This document shows positions 54,340 to 64,000 of a stretch of DNA of 64,000 nucleotides, piece after piece. Each line of letters opens with the position of its first letter. Position 1 is the stretch's first letter. Below the pieces are notes generated by a model. It was not told where the DNA came from. It ran no database searches and was given only the letters and a program-made list of their open reading frames with translations. Origin of the DNA: Lithodes maja (lineage: Eukaryota > Arthropoda > Malacostraca > Decapoda > Lithodidae). Location: contig JBAKBP010001596.1 of assembly GCA_037953745.1 (NCBI GenBank), forward strand, positions 1 to 64,000. Reading direction: 5' to 3'. A program made the translations under genes and the position numbers.

Positions 54340-55320
54340 TGGGCGAGGACTGTGGTACGCAAAGGCATCACTTGGCAGTGGCTCCGGCGACCTCGCTTAC
54401 GTCAGCCGACAGAGGCCACTCATGTTTCTTTAGAGGTGGAGTCACTAGTTCAGGAGATGATTACCAAGAGTGTCATTATCCCAGTCCCCCTGACTTACCC
54501 GGTGTTTACATCCAAACTATTTCTAGTACCAAAAAGGGACAGTATTCAGATGAGACCGGTCGTAGACCTGTCTTATTTGAATCTCCACATTCACAACGTG
54601 TCCTTCAGGATGCTGACAGTGAATCAAATCAGGCTAACACTTCCGCCGGGAGGGTGGATGTGTTCATTAGACCTGACAGACGCGTATTGGCACGTCCCGG
54701 TCAACAAGAGATTTTTAAAAATTTCTGGCTTTAAGAATAATGCATCAGACTTATGTCTTTCAAAGGATGCCGTTTGGATTAAACCTAGCGCCACGCATTT
54801 TCACAAAATTAGTCCGGCAAGCCCTGATGCCCGTTTTGGAACAGGGGATCAGGATCTTGTGGTATCTGGACGACTGGCTGGTGGTGGCAGAGACAGAAGA
54901 GTTGTGCAACACTCATGTCAACATTACGTTAAACCATGTCAAATCTCTAGGATTCAAGGTCAACTTGGTAAAGTCAAACCTTGTTCCCTCACAAGTAATT
55001 CAGTGGATAGGGCTGGTCTGGGACACAGCGTCTCTCACTCTGAGTCAGAGTGTGGACAATCGAAACAGATTTCGCAAAAAACTTTTTATGTTTCTCCACA
55101 GTCTGACTACGACACGGAGACTCTGGGAATCTCTAGTCGGTTCTCTCAACTGGGTTCAACTAACTGTGAAGTTGAAAGTCAAACGTTTAATCTTGGAGGG
55201 CAACAAATATTTCCCACTCTTACCGGCGGGAAAATTATGGCCTATCCCAACATTAATACACAGCTTACTAGCGGTCTGGGCAAAGAGGGAAATGTTGCAC
55301 TCAGTCATGTAATGGACCTC
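54340..55320 (+). pseudogene. DIRS-like reverse transcriptase
   Basis: The first frame has EVESLVQEMITKSVIIPVPL, SKLFLVPKRDSIQMRPVVDL and MCSLDLTDAYWHVPVNKRFL (first catalytic Asp). A shift in the T/A run near 54705-54720 follows, then HQTYVFQRMPFGLNLAPRIF and IRILWYLDDWLVVAETEE (YLDD active site), with SLVGSLNWVQLTVKLKVKRL in the connection. An in-frame TAA near 55310 ends the frame, although the RNase H continues in the same frame, so this is a nonsense mutation. Confidence 0.87.
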
Positions 55321-55850
55321 TCCTCCGCCGACGGTATGGGTGGACACGGATGCGTCAGAAACGATAGGTTGGGGCTTTCAGTCAAACCTTGGGCATCAGG
55401 GTCAAAGGCTTTGGTCCCCTTCAGAAACCTCTCACATAAATGTCAAAGAGTTACTAGTCCCCTTGTATTTCCTTCAGGTTCACGGCTCTACTTTACGGGA
55501 AAAGTCGGTGGCCTTCAGGATGGACAATCTCAATGCAGTTCACTGCATTCAGAAACAAGGGTCAACGAGGTCTCGGAAGTTGCTAGACGTGTCAGAAAAG
55601 ATTTTTGTGCTAGCCAACAAGCTGCACATTCATCTTCATGCATCATATCTCCCAGGCGTAGCAAACGTCTGGGCAGACGCGCTGTCTCGGAGACAGAGGA
55701 CAACAGTTGAGTGGGCACTCAAGCAAAACATTTTCGATCAAATGATTGAAGAGCCTTACCGTCCACAAGTGGATCTGTTTGCGTCAGAGGAGAATCACAA
55801 ACTCCCTCGGTACCTCACACGCCGGACATTAACGCCGGCGGGGGGGGCCC
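55321..55850 (+). pseudogene. DIRS-like RNase H
   Basis: VWVDTDASETIGWGFQ (first Asp), TSHINVKELLVPLYFLQVHG (Glu), RMDNLNAVHCIQKQG (Asp) and LPGVANVWADALSRRQ (last Asp) give the four RNase H acidic residues. PQVDLFASEENHKLPRYLTR follows, a stretch typical between RNase H and recombinase in DIRS elements. It is in frame with the RT after one stop. Confidence 0.87.
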
Positions 55851-57085
55851 GACGCATTGGTGACGGATTGGAACAGGTGGAGTTCCATTTATCTGTTTCC
55901 GCCACCAGACGCTTCTCTAATGTGCCACGTAGTCAACAAACTACAGGATTATCGAGGCGTAGTCTCGTTAATCGCGCCCCTATGGCCGGCGCAGTTGTGG
56001 TACCAGCAATTGAGAATGTGGTGCCCGAACCCGGTGTCGCTCCCGGTCGGGTATTTCCACTTAGACACGATTGGCAACCTAAAAACCTCGCTGACTTTTG
56101 CATTGTGGACATTCAGGAGGCCAAGTGGCTAACGCCGTATGGTAGAGACGTGACAGATAAATTTATGAATCAGTACACACAATCTACCAAGAGGCAATAT
56201 CAATCTCATTGGCAGTCCTTTACTTCTTGGATAGTTAGAACAGAACAGACAGTACCTTCGGTGGCGTTAGTTTTTCATTATTTAAACTATTTGTTTGAAC
56301 AGAAACGTCTATCTGTAGTGACTCTAAAAAATCACTCAACAGCTATCAGGGTGCCATTCTTTGACCTTACAGGTCTAACCATACCACAGGCGGAAGAAAC
56401 AGGTTCATGAGAGCATGCTTCAAACTCCGCCCACCTCCCCGTCAGCTCATGCCTACCTGGTCTCTTGACAAGGCGTTATCTTTGCTTCATTCCCGTCTGT
56501 ATCAGAATACGGGCAGATTTTTGAATTACTATTAAAAAAGGCTGTGTTCCTTATGGCTTTGGCAACAGGTAGCAGGGTGTCTGAGCTGGCGGCGATGAGC
56601 AACACCCCTAATTGCATAAGGTTTGGTAGACTCAATGATTGCATTCATATTGCACCTTCCCCAGGGTTCATCGCCAAGAATGAACATAGTGAACATGTTT
56701 TCTCAGAGTTCACGGTGCCGGCGTTGAAATGGGGTAAAGTGCACCATAATTTGTGTTCTGTAACAAGCTTTAACCAAATATATAAGAGTGGCACCTCTTA
56801 ACCGACAAGTGCTTTATGGGTATCGAGTACAGGTAAAAGGTTAATGAAACTAAAAATGGCTTCTCTGCTAGTAGAAGTCATTAAAGAGAGTAATCCGGCG
56901 TAGTGGGTAGGGCCCACGATTTACGCAAATGGACAGTATCTTTACGTTTTCTAAAAAAAAAATCTGTTGAAGACATAGCTACTACTCAACTATGGGCTTC
57001 AAATCATACGTTTTTAACTCGATACCTGTCGGTAGCACTAGACAAACCATCAATGCCATGTGTAGCGTTACGGCAAAGGGTCTAG
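55851..57085 (+). pseudogene. DIRS-like tyrosine recombinase
   Basis: A slip in the G run near 55840 puts DWNRWSSIYLFPPPDA and IAPLWPAQLWYQQL in another frame before the original frame returns. The N-terminal SAM-like domain has DKFMNQYTQSTKRQYQSHWQ and LVFHYLNYLFEQKRLSVVT. The catalytic domain has ATGSRVSELAAMS (first Arg), GRAHDLRKWTV (His-x-x-Arg) and NHTFLTRYLSVALD (Tyr nucleophile), the R-H-R-Y set. The enzyme integrates circular cDNA without a target duplication. Two frame breaks (about 56400 and 56800-56900) inactivate this copy. Confidence 0.83.
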
Positions 57086-57187
57086 ATGGGTCTCTAAGTC
57101 ACTAATTGTTTAGGTTAAGAAAGAGGGGGGGGGGAGGGTGCAGTCAGTGTAACATAAGACACCCTAGACCCCGCCGGAGGATATGTA
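57086..57187 (+). other. DIRS 3' non-coding end
   Basis: It contains a G run (57126-57136) and CACCCTAGACCCCGCCGGAG. The true terminus is not defined. Confidence 0.4.
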
Positions 57188-59010
57188 ATAATAATAATAA
57201 TAATAAGCATGTTACTTATTTCTCATAAGCGCCAATTTTTCCGAAGAATTCACTAGCGCTCGAAAAGAGAAAGAAAAAAGAACAAAAATCAATGCATCAA
57301 AAGAAGGCTTATATACAACACACATTTAACAATCACTAGCAGTGGCAAAATAGCCTAAACTCTATAGCCATCTGTCATGACACCTCTCTCAAGATCATAG
57401 CTTCTCTCAAAGAGAAAAGTCTTAAGTTGTCTCTTGAAGCATTCAACAGAACTCAGTTGTCTCATGGACAGCGGCAACCTGTTATACAACCTCGGAGCCA
57501 TGTAGGAGAATGACCTCTCAAAGAAAGAAGACTGCTGGAAAGCCCTTGGTTCATCAAGACGAAAAGGGTCATTGTCATGACGCACAACTACACCATGGTG
57601 TGCCGGTGGGCGCCTGAGCAGCTCCGCAAGGTACCTAGGCTCACCAAATTTGAGAACCTTAAAAGTCACCAAACACAACTTAAATTCTATTCTTGCTCTT
57701 ACTGGCAGCCAGTGCAGTTCTATGTGAAGAGATGTAGTAGGAGTTCTAGGTGGAACACCAAAAATTAGTCTTGCGGCCCTGTTAAGAACAGACTGAACTT
57801 TCTTCAAAATATAATTTGGAAGACCCACCAACAGGGCATTGCAATAATCAACACGAGAGAAGACCAATGAGTGAACCAACGTCAGGAGGCAACGTCTGGT
57901 TATAAACGGCTTCACCAAATAGAGATTTCTGATGTGCAAGTAACAACTTTTAACTATCTGGTTTACATGCTCTTTGAAATCTAATCGGGAGTTCACATAT
58001 ACACCCAGATTTTGAACAGAGTTGGCCGGTCGCAGCTGAGATCCACCCACATTGATGGAGAGGGCACCTACTATATCATCAGCTCTTCTATTTCCTCGGA
58101 TGATGAGAATATCAGTTTTACCATCATTTAGTTTAAGTTTTCTCGCTCTCATCCACTTCTTGATATCAGACATCAACAATTCCATCTTACTCCGTATATC
58201 AACTATATTTGTGATTCTCACATAAATCTGGGTGTCATCTGCATAAAAGTGAAAGGTGACATTATGTGCACGAAGCAGAAGAGACAAACTGCTAATATAA
58301 ATTATAAATAGGATAGGACCTAAAACTGATCCCTGCGGAACACCATACTGCAGGGGTGTCGAGTCCGAGACCACTTGATTTACCATCACACTCTGGGATC
58401 TACCTGACAAGTACGACCCAAGAAGCAAGAGAGCGGAGTCACGCACACCACAATCATAAAGATCACTCAATAACAACTCGTGATCCACTGTGTCAAAGGC
58501 CGCAGAGAGATCAAGCAAGACCAATAGTGAGGCCACACCATTGCAAATGTTCTCAACTAGATCATTATGTACTCTAATCAATGCTGTTTCAGTAAGCAGA
58601 CTGAAAAATTGGGATAGTTTCATTCTGCTGAAGTAGTGGTTGTAATTGGTCAAGTATTGCACGCTCTAATATCTTTGATATGAAGGACAGGTTGGAGACA
58701 GGACGATAGTTCAACATGTTCTCAACATCAAGTCCAGGTTTCTTTAGAGTAGGTCGGAGTAGTGCATGCTTTTCAGAATGTGGGAAGCTACCTTCAGAGA
58801 AGCACTTATTAATTATTTTGGAAATAAACTCAACTGTGTGATCATAGACTCTTGGTAGCATGGAAACATTTATGGGATCCAACGGGCAAAATGTTTTATT
58901 GAGGTTTCTTATGTAGGACGAGATCATGTCCACCTCTACTGAGTGAAAGGATGAGAGGACATTATTAGGAATAGGTAGTGGTGGTGCCGTGGTGGGTATG
59001 CAGAAGGGTA
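57188..59010 (-). mobile_element. L2-like LINE, 5' truncated
   Basis: The 3' end on the minus strand is TGGCGCTTATGAGAAATAAG then an ATT repeat at 57190-57207. This resembles the GCGC...AAATAA...ATTATT ends of L2-group LINEs. Coding continues to about 59010. It directly abuts the DIRS 3' region. Confidence 0.82.
57355..58990 (-). pseudogene. L2-like LINE reverse transcriptase
   Basis: Minus strand: SSYIRNLNKTFCPLDPINVS, LKKPGLDVENMLNYRPVSNL and ETALIRVHNDLVENICNGVA, then LVLLDLSAAFDTVDHELLLS (first Asp), YGVPQGSVLGPILFIIYISS and FHFYADDTQIYVRI (YADD). Next are VQNLGVYVNSRLDFKEHVNQ, SRVDYCNALLVGLPNYILKK and ELHWLPVRARIEFKLCLVTF, with the C-terminus FKRQLKTFLFERSYD. One frame change near 58610 replaces the YRxxHST motif; otherwise 435 codons are open. 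The endonuclease is missing. Confidence 0.88.
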
Positions 59011-59214
59011 AGGTACATGTGGTAAAAAAATAAAAATATGAAAGCCATAGGTGCAGTCGTTTTCGCTGCTACGATTTTTTTCTCGGCGAGTCAGTATATA
59101 ATTATATACGGACCTGGCACTGGGCGTGAAAACTGACATCTGACAAGACCCTAGTCCCGGCCGTATATATATAATTATTATAAATTATATACCGTCGGAC
59201 CTGGCAGTTTCGGA
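59011..59214. other. no gene seen
   Basis: Short AT-rich sequence with TATATATAATTA words and GGACCTGGCA twice. Confidence 0.4.
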
Positions 59215-59415
59215 CCTAGTTTCTCAGTTTGGACAGTTTCTGTAATTCTTTGTCATATCATAGATATCAATGGACAGTCACAATGTCACAAACTCACAAT
59301 GATATCAATCATATCATATCATTGACATTTGCAATGATATCAATCATATCATATCATTGACATTTGATTAATTGATATGACATAAAGAATAACAGAAACT
59401 GAGAAAGTGAGAAAC
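59215..59415. repeat. foldback repeat with an internal duplication
   Basis: TTTCTCAGTTT and TCTTTGTCATATCA on the left pair with TGATATGACATAAAGA and AAACTGAGAAA on the right. The centre holds two copies of CAATGATATCAATCATATCA then TATCATTGACATTTG. It could be a MITE; no flanking duplication was identified. Confidence 0.75.
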
Positions 59416-59579
59416 TTAAACAGTTAAACTTCAGAAAGACACCATGACTTGAGTTTTTTTTAATGTTTTGAATTCTTGGAATTTAGTGAAGTGAAAGACA
59501 AAGGACAAAGTGAAGGACAAAGGTAAATAATTAAATAACTTCTAGAAGCTGTTTTGTTTGTTTTGTTTTTTATATACCT

Positions 59580-59730
59580 ATTTTTGGGAGCTTGGAGCGC
59601 AGGAGCGCGGAGCGGGAAGCGCATCGGGTCTGCTGACAAAAGGAGCGCGTGAGCGCTGCCGCATTACCTTATGTCTGATGAGCGCGGAGCGCTACCGCAT
59701 TACCGGTCCCACCGGAGCGCGCCCACCTCT
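59580..59730. repeat. GGAGCGC-rich degenerate repeat
   Basis: The word GGAGCGC or GAGCGCG/GAGCGCT recurs at least seven times. GAGCGCT(G/A)CCGCATTACC occurs twice. Confidence 0.8.
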
Positions 59731-59892
59731 GCTATTTTTCATTTATGCAATAGTACAGTATACCTAAAGGAAGGGTATTTATTTATTAATAGATTTTATA
59801 TGTTTAACTGGATAGTGTATCTCAAATACTGTATATAGGCCTACATACCGTACCCTACATACACTTTAACACTCAAGCCGTGGGGCCCGACA

Positions 59893-60220
59893 TAATAATA
59901 ATAATAATAATAATAATAATCGGTTTATTTCAAGCCGGCAGCCAATGGGGCTGAAAATACACAGACTTAACCTAGATCTTATCCTAATGGATCAACAGAC
60001 TGATCCTGCCAGCTAACGAGAGCGCCTACATACTCCCAAGGGAGTAGGACGTGGGCAGGAGACTTTGTGGGTCCCCCGAGACGATCCGCCCAGATCTTGC
60101 CTTCACGGCCAGGGAAAGTTTTTGAGAGAACTTCCCCTGCCGGCGCGTGGGATTGAACCCCCGACACCAGAGCTAGCGCTCCCAATACAGAGTACTAAGC
60201 GCGCTCGGCCACCGTGACCG
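59893..60220 (-). mobile_element. tRNA-derived SINE (family C) with AAT tail
   Basis: The minus-strand head has A box GGTGGCCGAGCGCGC and B box GGTTCAATCCC. The body ends CTGTGTATTTTCAGCCCCAT, then CTTGAAATAAACCGATTATT and an ATT repeat (59893-59920). The last about 50 bp resemble the 3' end of the LINE at 19630-21906, which suggests that LINE family mobilises it. Confidence 0.82.
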
Positions 60221-60300
60221 TAATGTCGAGCGGGAGAATAATGGCCACCCCTGCGGTGCCCGACATTAACCCTCCAGCCCCGGGGGCTATAGCTCGCGAC

Positions 60301-61004
60301 TAGGGCTGGGCAAGACTCGATATTTTTGGACTCTATGGGATCGATTCTTTTTGGGGACAGACTCGCCAGACTCGATTCCAGACTCGAGTCTTTCCCTACA
60401 CTTAATTCTACAGTGGTCAGTGTCGCTCAGTGACACACCTTAGTGATCTGAAAGGTCACTCGGGTCACTCTAAAGGGGTTCAGGTCACTATAGCGAGTCC
60501 ATACGACCAGGTGGCAGGTGAGACGGGCCATAGTTAGAGATACTATAGTAAAAAGAGAGCAGCCATCTTCTTCCCCAGATGCCATTCTGGAGCCATAATT
60601 ATCATTTTCATCATTAAGCATATCATTATCATGATATTATTAATATATATTAATATATATTTATCGTTATAACCGTTTGCGAGTTTCAGGGTAAAATAAT
60701 TTGAAGCCAAAGAGATCAATATTAAATGGAAATACATATTGAGAGCCGTGGTGGATGGGGTTAGAATGATGCTAGAGTCTGTGAGCCTAGTGTGAGCCGT
60801 GAGCCAGCCAGTGAGCCTCCTATAATCCGCAGTTTCCACAAGACTCGTTTCTAGTTCTACTAGGCGCCTCGCTGCCAGACTGCCAGTCTTTGTACAAGTT
60901 TGTAGGCCTAGTAGAATCGATTCTCTATAAATTGGACTCGAGTCCGGGATCGTTCACCTGGACTCGAAAGACTCGATTCTGGGATCGATTCCTGCCCAGC
61001 CCTA
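60301..61004. mobile_element. hAT-type MITE with perfect 8-bp target duplication
   Basis: CTCGCGAC at 60293-60300 and 61005-61012 flanks a 704-bp element. It starts TAGGGCTGGGCA and ends TGCCCAGCCCTA. Subterminal motifs such as GACTCGA and GGATCGATTC repeat near both ends. An 8-bp duplication and CAGGG-like ends are hAT hallmarks. It has no coding capacity. Confidence 0.92.
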
Positions 61005-61391
61005 CTCGCGACTGTGCTGCTGTACCGGGGGTTTTGACGATTTTTGGCCTATGTTAACTACTCTGTAAGTGAATGAATATGGCATGTAATGTTGTGAATA
61101 AAAAATAATAATGTTCCACAAACCTTCCTCTGTCGAATGGCGTTGAGTAGAGGTCTCTAGCCCCTCTGGTTGCATAATGGTGAGCGTGGGAAGACGAGTG
61201 CTTTTTTATGCGGTAAATTCTTCCCGCGTTCGAAAGCGTCGCCCCGGCCATGGCTACGACGCACCTAGCCGCTCACCGCGCCAAAGTATTTATCTCCCTT
61301 AGACGATTTTAGTGTTTGATATTGAGAATGTGATGTTTATTTGATATTTTCTAGTTATTTTGAGGCCAATTATATAAAATATGTTTATTAG

Positions 61392-61905
61392 GGTATCACT
61401 GTCACTGATATTGCTAATTTTCACTCGAGACCGTACATTTTATTAGTAATTGAGGTAGGTTATTGTTGTATTAGGCACTGATTATTCGTTATCACAGGTG
61501 TTTATTATACTTTGGCCATCAAATATTAGGTCTTGTGTCACTTTCACTTTGACAAATATGCTTTAGAGAGTGTCACTGTCACTGATAATGCTCATTTTCA
61601 CTCGATACCGTACATTTCATGAGTAATTGAGGTAGGTTATTGTTGTATTAGGCACTGATTATTCGTTATCACAGGTGTTTATTATACTTTGGCCATCAAA
61701 TATTAGGTCTTGTGTCACTTTCACTTTGACAAATATGCTTTAGAGAGTGTCACTGTCACTGATAATGCTCATTTTCACTCGATACCGTACATTTTATTAG
61801 TAATTGAGGTAGGTTATTGTTGTATTAGGCACTGATTATTCGTTATCACAGGTATTTATTATACTTTGGCCATCAAATATTAGGTCTTGTGTCACTTTCA
61901 CTTAG
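61392..61905. repeat. 178-bp tandem repeat, 3 copies
   Basis: Each unit starts TGTCACTGTCACTGATA and includes GAGGTAGGTTATTGTTGTAT and ACTTTGGCCATCAAATATTA. The copies are about 95% identical by eye. Confidence 0.95.
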
Positions 61906-62011
61906 TTATATGATTTGTAAACGTTTTATATACAATTTATTGTGTCTTTTTTCACTGATTTCTATATTTCTATAGGTTCTAATCATATGAATGTCACTTG
62001 GTATATACATA

Positions 62012-63019
62012 CAGTGGTGCACCAACTTTCGCGGCCAATAGGGACCGCCGAAAGTGGCGCGAAAGTGCGATTAGCGAAAGTTGGGGCATTGAGGTAATAG
62101 GAATTAATTTAATAGGGACCGGGCATGTACGAAAACTCACTCCCAAGTTGAACAAACCTAGGCAACCAATGACAAAGAATTGCTATACACTAACGAAAAC
62201 TGGAATTGGTACACTTACTTACAGGTAGAGTACTCAATATCTTAATGAGCCTAGAGTGCTGATTAGCAAGGCATAATAATGAATTACAGTTCTTATACTT
62301 CTTCTGAACCACCGCCATAGGCCTATGCAATGTTTTGGTATGGTTCAGTTAGCGAACTTAGCATTACGGTACGATACTGATGCTCCAACCGTATATGATA
62401 CTGTGAGGCGCATTTTGGCTCGAGCAAAAATGCGCCTATAATTTGGACCAAGACATCAGTTTCAGTTAAGGCCACTAGATGGCATCATGGCGCCGCTTGA
62501 ACCCAAAACAGTGCATTTGCAAATGGCGCCTATGGCGGTGGCACAGGTTAACCTTATAACCTTATGTCTAAGCATTGTAACCTATTATAATGCTTTGCTA
62601 ATCAGCATTATAGACTCATTAAAGTATTGAATATCTGTAAGTACTGTAAGTGTACCAATTCCAGTTTTAGTTGGTTTAGCAATTCTGGGTCATTGGGTGA
62701 CTAGGCTAGGTACGTTCAACATGAGTAGGCCTATTTGTATGTACAAATAATTTTATTGAGTATTTGTAAGTACTGTATGTGTATTGATTAGTTATAGTCA
62801 TTGGGTGACTATATACTGGTATTGGGTCATGTTTCGACACAAACATTTATTTTTCCTCTACCGAATTCTCTTGCTTGTGGCTGAATAGGCCTTCAATTTC
62901 GAAGCTCGGGCGCGAAAATGCGAGTTTTTACCGCCAAACTCAAATCGGCGGGATATTTAGACACTGCCGCGAAAGTGCGATCCGCGAATCGAGATGTAGC
63001 GAAAGTTGGTGCACCACTG
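62012..63019. mobile_element. TA-flanked foldback MITE (Tc1/mariner-pogo type ends)
   Basis: The 1008-bp element starts CAGTGGTGCACCAACTTTCG and ends with its reverse complement, with TA on both sides (62010-62011 and 63020-63021). The arms extend inward, with interruptions, for about 300-450 bp (AACTGGAATTGGTACACTTAC and its complement, GCTGATTAGCAAGGCATTA-type words). Near the centre is the palindrome GGCGCATTTTGGCTCGAGC, then AAAAATGCGCC. No transposase is present. Confidence 0.87.
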
Positions 63020-63182
63020 TATGTGTCACTTTCACATATTATTATGGTGGAATTGTATTTGTATCAATTTTCTCATAATACTTGACTTTTGTATTACAAT
63101 AAATTGGTTTTCTTCCACTTTTTGCCTATATATAATTATAGTGTACATATTGTCATTTTATTTGGCAATTTCAGTATGATTA

Positions 63183-64000
63183 TTAGAACTCCAGCTTGGA
63201 GTGGTAATCAAAGAAGCAATCTACAGCACAGAGTGCCACCTTGCACGTCACACACTCCAGGGTTGACTTTTTACCTGGGTTCGGCCTCACCCTGCTGTTG
63301 TAGCAGACATGGCACCGCTTCTGCTGTGTTCTTCCTGATTCATTCTGAGGCAGGGAACCAAGCCTGTGCCTAAGCAAGTATTGAGCAGACTGCAAGCGGT
63401 CGAGAACGGCGGGCCCAGGATGTGCCACTGCCCTCTGTGACGTAGCATACTTCTCCAGGAGCTCCGTCAACACCTGCTTTTGGAACCTCCGCAGGCTATT
63501 GAACTTCAGGGGTGGGTTCTCATTCCGAAGCCTGTATATATTGTAGGCATTCAGAACTGACATGTCCACCATATGCAGAAAGAACTTTTTGTACCATCTG
63601 CACGAGGTACGCAGGCAGTCAATGAAGCCTATCTGCATGTCGGACTTGTCCACCAGCCTCATGTTGATGTTGTAGTCCAGGACAGCATCGGGCTTGGTCA
63701 CCCTGGCCTGGGTGCGGCGATCCACCTTGCCAGTCTCCACCGTTTGCCCCTTGTGGATGGTGCTCAGGAGGTTGACCTTCCGCTGGTCGTGCCAGTGGAT
63801 AGCCAGAATGGGCCCCGACTTCTTCTTGAAGACATCACCTTTTTTGGTCTTTGGAGGGAAAGGTGGCATGCCCTTCCTTTTCCCTCGTACTGTGCCTACA
63901 GTCCCCGTCTTGCGCTCATGCAGGTACTGTGAGAGAGTGGGGGACGTGTAATAATTGTTCGTGTAGAGGACGTGATTCTTATGGAAGTAGCGGTCCATCA
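63183..64000 (-). pseudogene. piggyBac transposase, C-terminal 271 aa, catalytic Asp replaced
   Basis: The open frame enters from the right edge and ends at 63183. It contains LYTNNYYTSPTLSQYLHERK and GTVGTVRGKRKGMPPFPPKT, then KPDAVLDYNINMRLVDKSDM (third catalytic Asp region) and MVDMSVLNAYNIYRLRNEN. The C-terminal Cys-rich zinc domain has CHVCYNSRVRPN, CVTCKVALC and CFFDYH, which binds the element ends. In piggyBac proteins the NNYYTS stretch is normally DNYYTS or DNFYTS and provides the second catalytic Asp; here it is Asn, so cutting is probably lost. The frame is otherwise intact. Confidence 0.85.

Larger units (their letters stand above)
49601..57187 (+). mobile_element. DIRS-like tyrosine-recombinase retrotransposon
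   Basis: A leader with a 194-bp tandem duplication is followed by gag-like frames, RT, RNase H and a tyrosine recombinase, the gene set of DIRS-group elements. These integrate by recombinase, not integrase. No LTRs or DDE integrase are present. The termini are set by neighbours: repeat R on the left, an L2-like LINE tail on the right. I could not identify inverted terminal repeats or the internal complementary region. At least six frameshifts or stops break the genes. Confidence 0.83.
60266..64000 (-). mobile_element. piggyBac element, one end and 3' part of the transposase
   Basis: TTAA at 60266-60269 is followed by CCCTCCAGCCCCGG, a piggyBac-style terminus. The transposase is read on the minus strand at 63183-64000 and continues out of the window. 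The 2.9 kb between holds a hAT-type MITE, a 178-bp tandem repeat and a foldback MITE, so the long gap is largely due to insertions. The other end lies outside the window. Confidence 0.75.

Noticed and set aside
60120..60220. A tRNA-Leu/Ser-like gene
   Set aside because: tRNA-like boxes belong to a SINE head followed by a body and an ATT tail; no complete cloverleaf.

Overview
This is a eukaryotic, almost certainly arthropod window; a decapod crustacean fits best. The grounds are long CA/TA/AAT microsatellites, minisatellites, several non-LTR retrotransposon clades, a DIRS-type tyrosine-recombinase retrotransposon (DIRS1-like elements are known from Decapoda), Ty3/gypsy elements with a Gmr1-like domain order, and an LTR promoter with an arthropod-style TCAGT initiator. 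I found no host protein-coding gene and no convincing structural RNA gene. Nearly everything readable is transposable-element protein, mostly broken by frameshifts, stops, deletions or nested insertions. The species call is inference.

Layout. 1-7709: Gmr1-like gypsy element (+) whose pol order is protease-integrase-reverse transcriptase-RNase H; its 5' LTR is cut by the window edge and split by a tRNA-derived SINE. 8.4-9.2 kb: small duplications and a LINE tail. 9.27-12.97 kb: RTE-like LINE (-) interrupted by a Jockey-like LINE (+, 10.04-11.38 kb). 13-13.5 kb: microsatellites. 14.46-18.8 kb: CR1-like LINE (+) with 5' tandem repeats, an SGNH-esterase ORF1, endonuclease and RT. 19.4-21.9 kb: a second SINE, then a LINE (-) whose 3' coding end has expanded into two minisatellites. 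22.3-24.5 kb: a 45-bp minisatellite of about 49 copies. 24.5-27.1 kb: a patch of inverted repeats, a hairpin and a foldback element.

27.3-31.2 kb: a second CR1-like LINE (+) split by the SINE; 31.4-32.6 kb: tandem copies of that LINE's 3' end. 32.63-38.86 kb: a second gypsy element (-), also with integrase remnants ahead of RT, cut by the SINE and ended by a second Jockey-like LINE (38.86-41.7 kb, -). 44.16-47.2 kb: RTE-like LINE (-) containing another LINE's 3' end, which itself contains a TTAA-flanked piggyBac-type MITE. 47.64-48.79 kb: Tigger/pogo transposase remnant. 48.9-49.4 kb: LINE fragment. 49.6-57.19 kb: DIRS-like element (+) with gag, RT, RNase H and tyrosine recombinase. 57.19-59.0 kb: L2-like LINE (-). 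59.9-60.22 kb: third SINE family. 60.27 kb to the window end: a piggyBac element (-) containing a hAT-type MITE with an exact 8-bp target duplication and a foldback TA-flanked MITE.

How the parts relate. The autonomous families here (gypsy, CR1, Jockey-like, RTE-like, DIRS, piggyBac) are the machinery. The SINEs and MITEs are their likely dependants: one SINE shares its 3' tail with the LINE at 19.6-21.9 kb, and the TTAA MITE shares terminal bases with the piggyBac element. The nesting gives relative ages. The most interesting system is the pair of gypsy-family elements with integrase upstream of reverse transcriptase.
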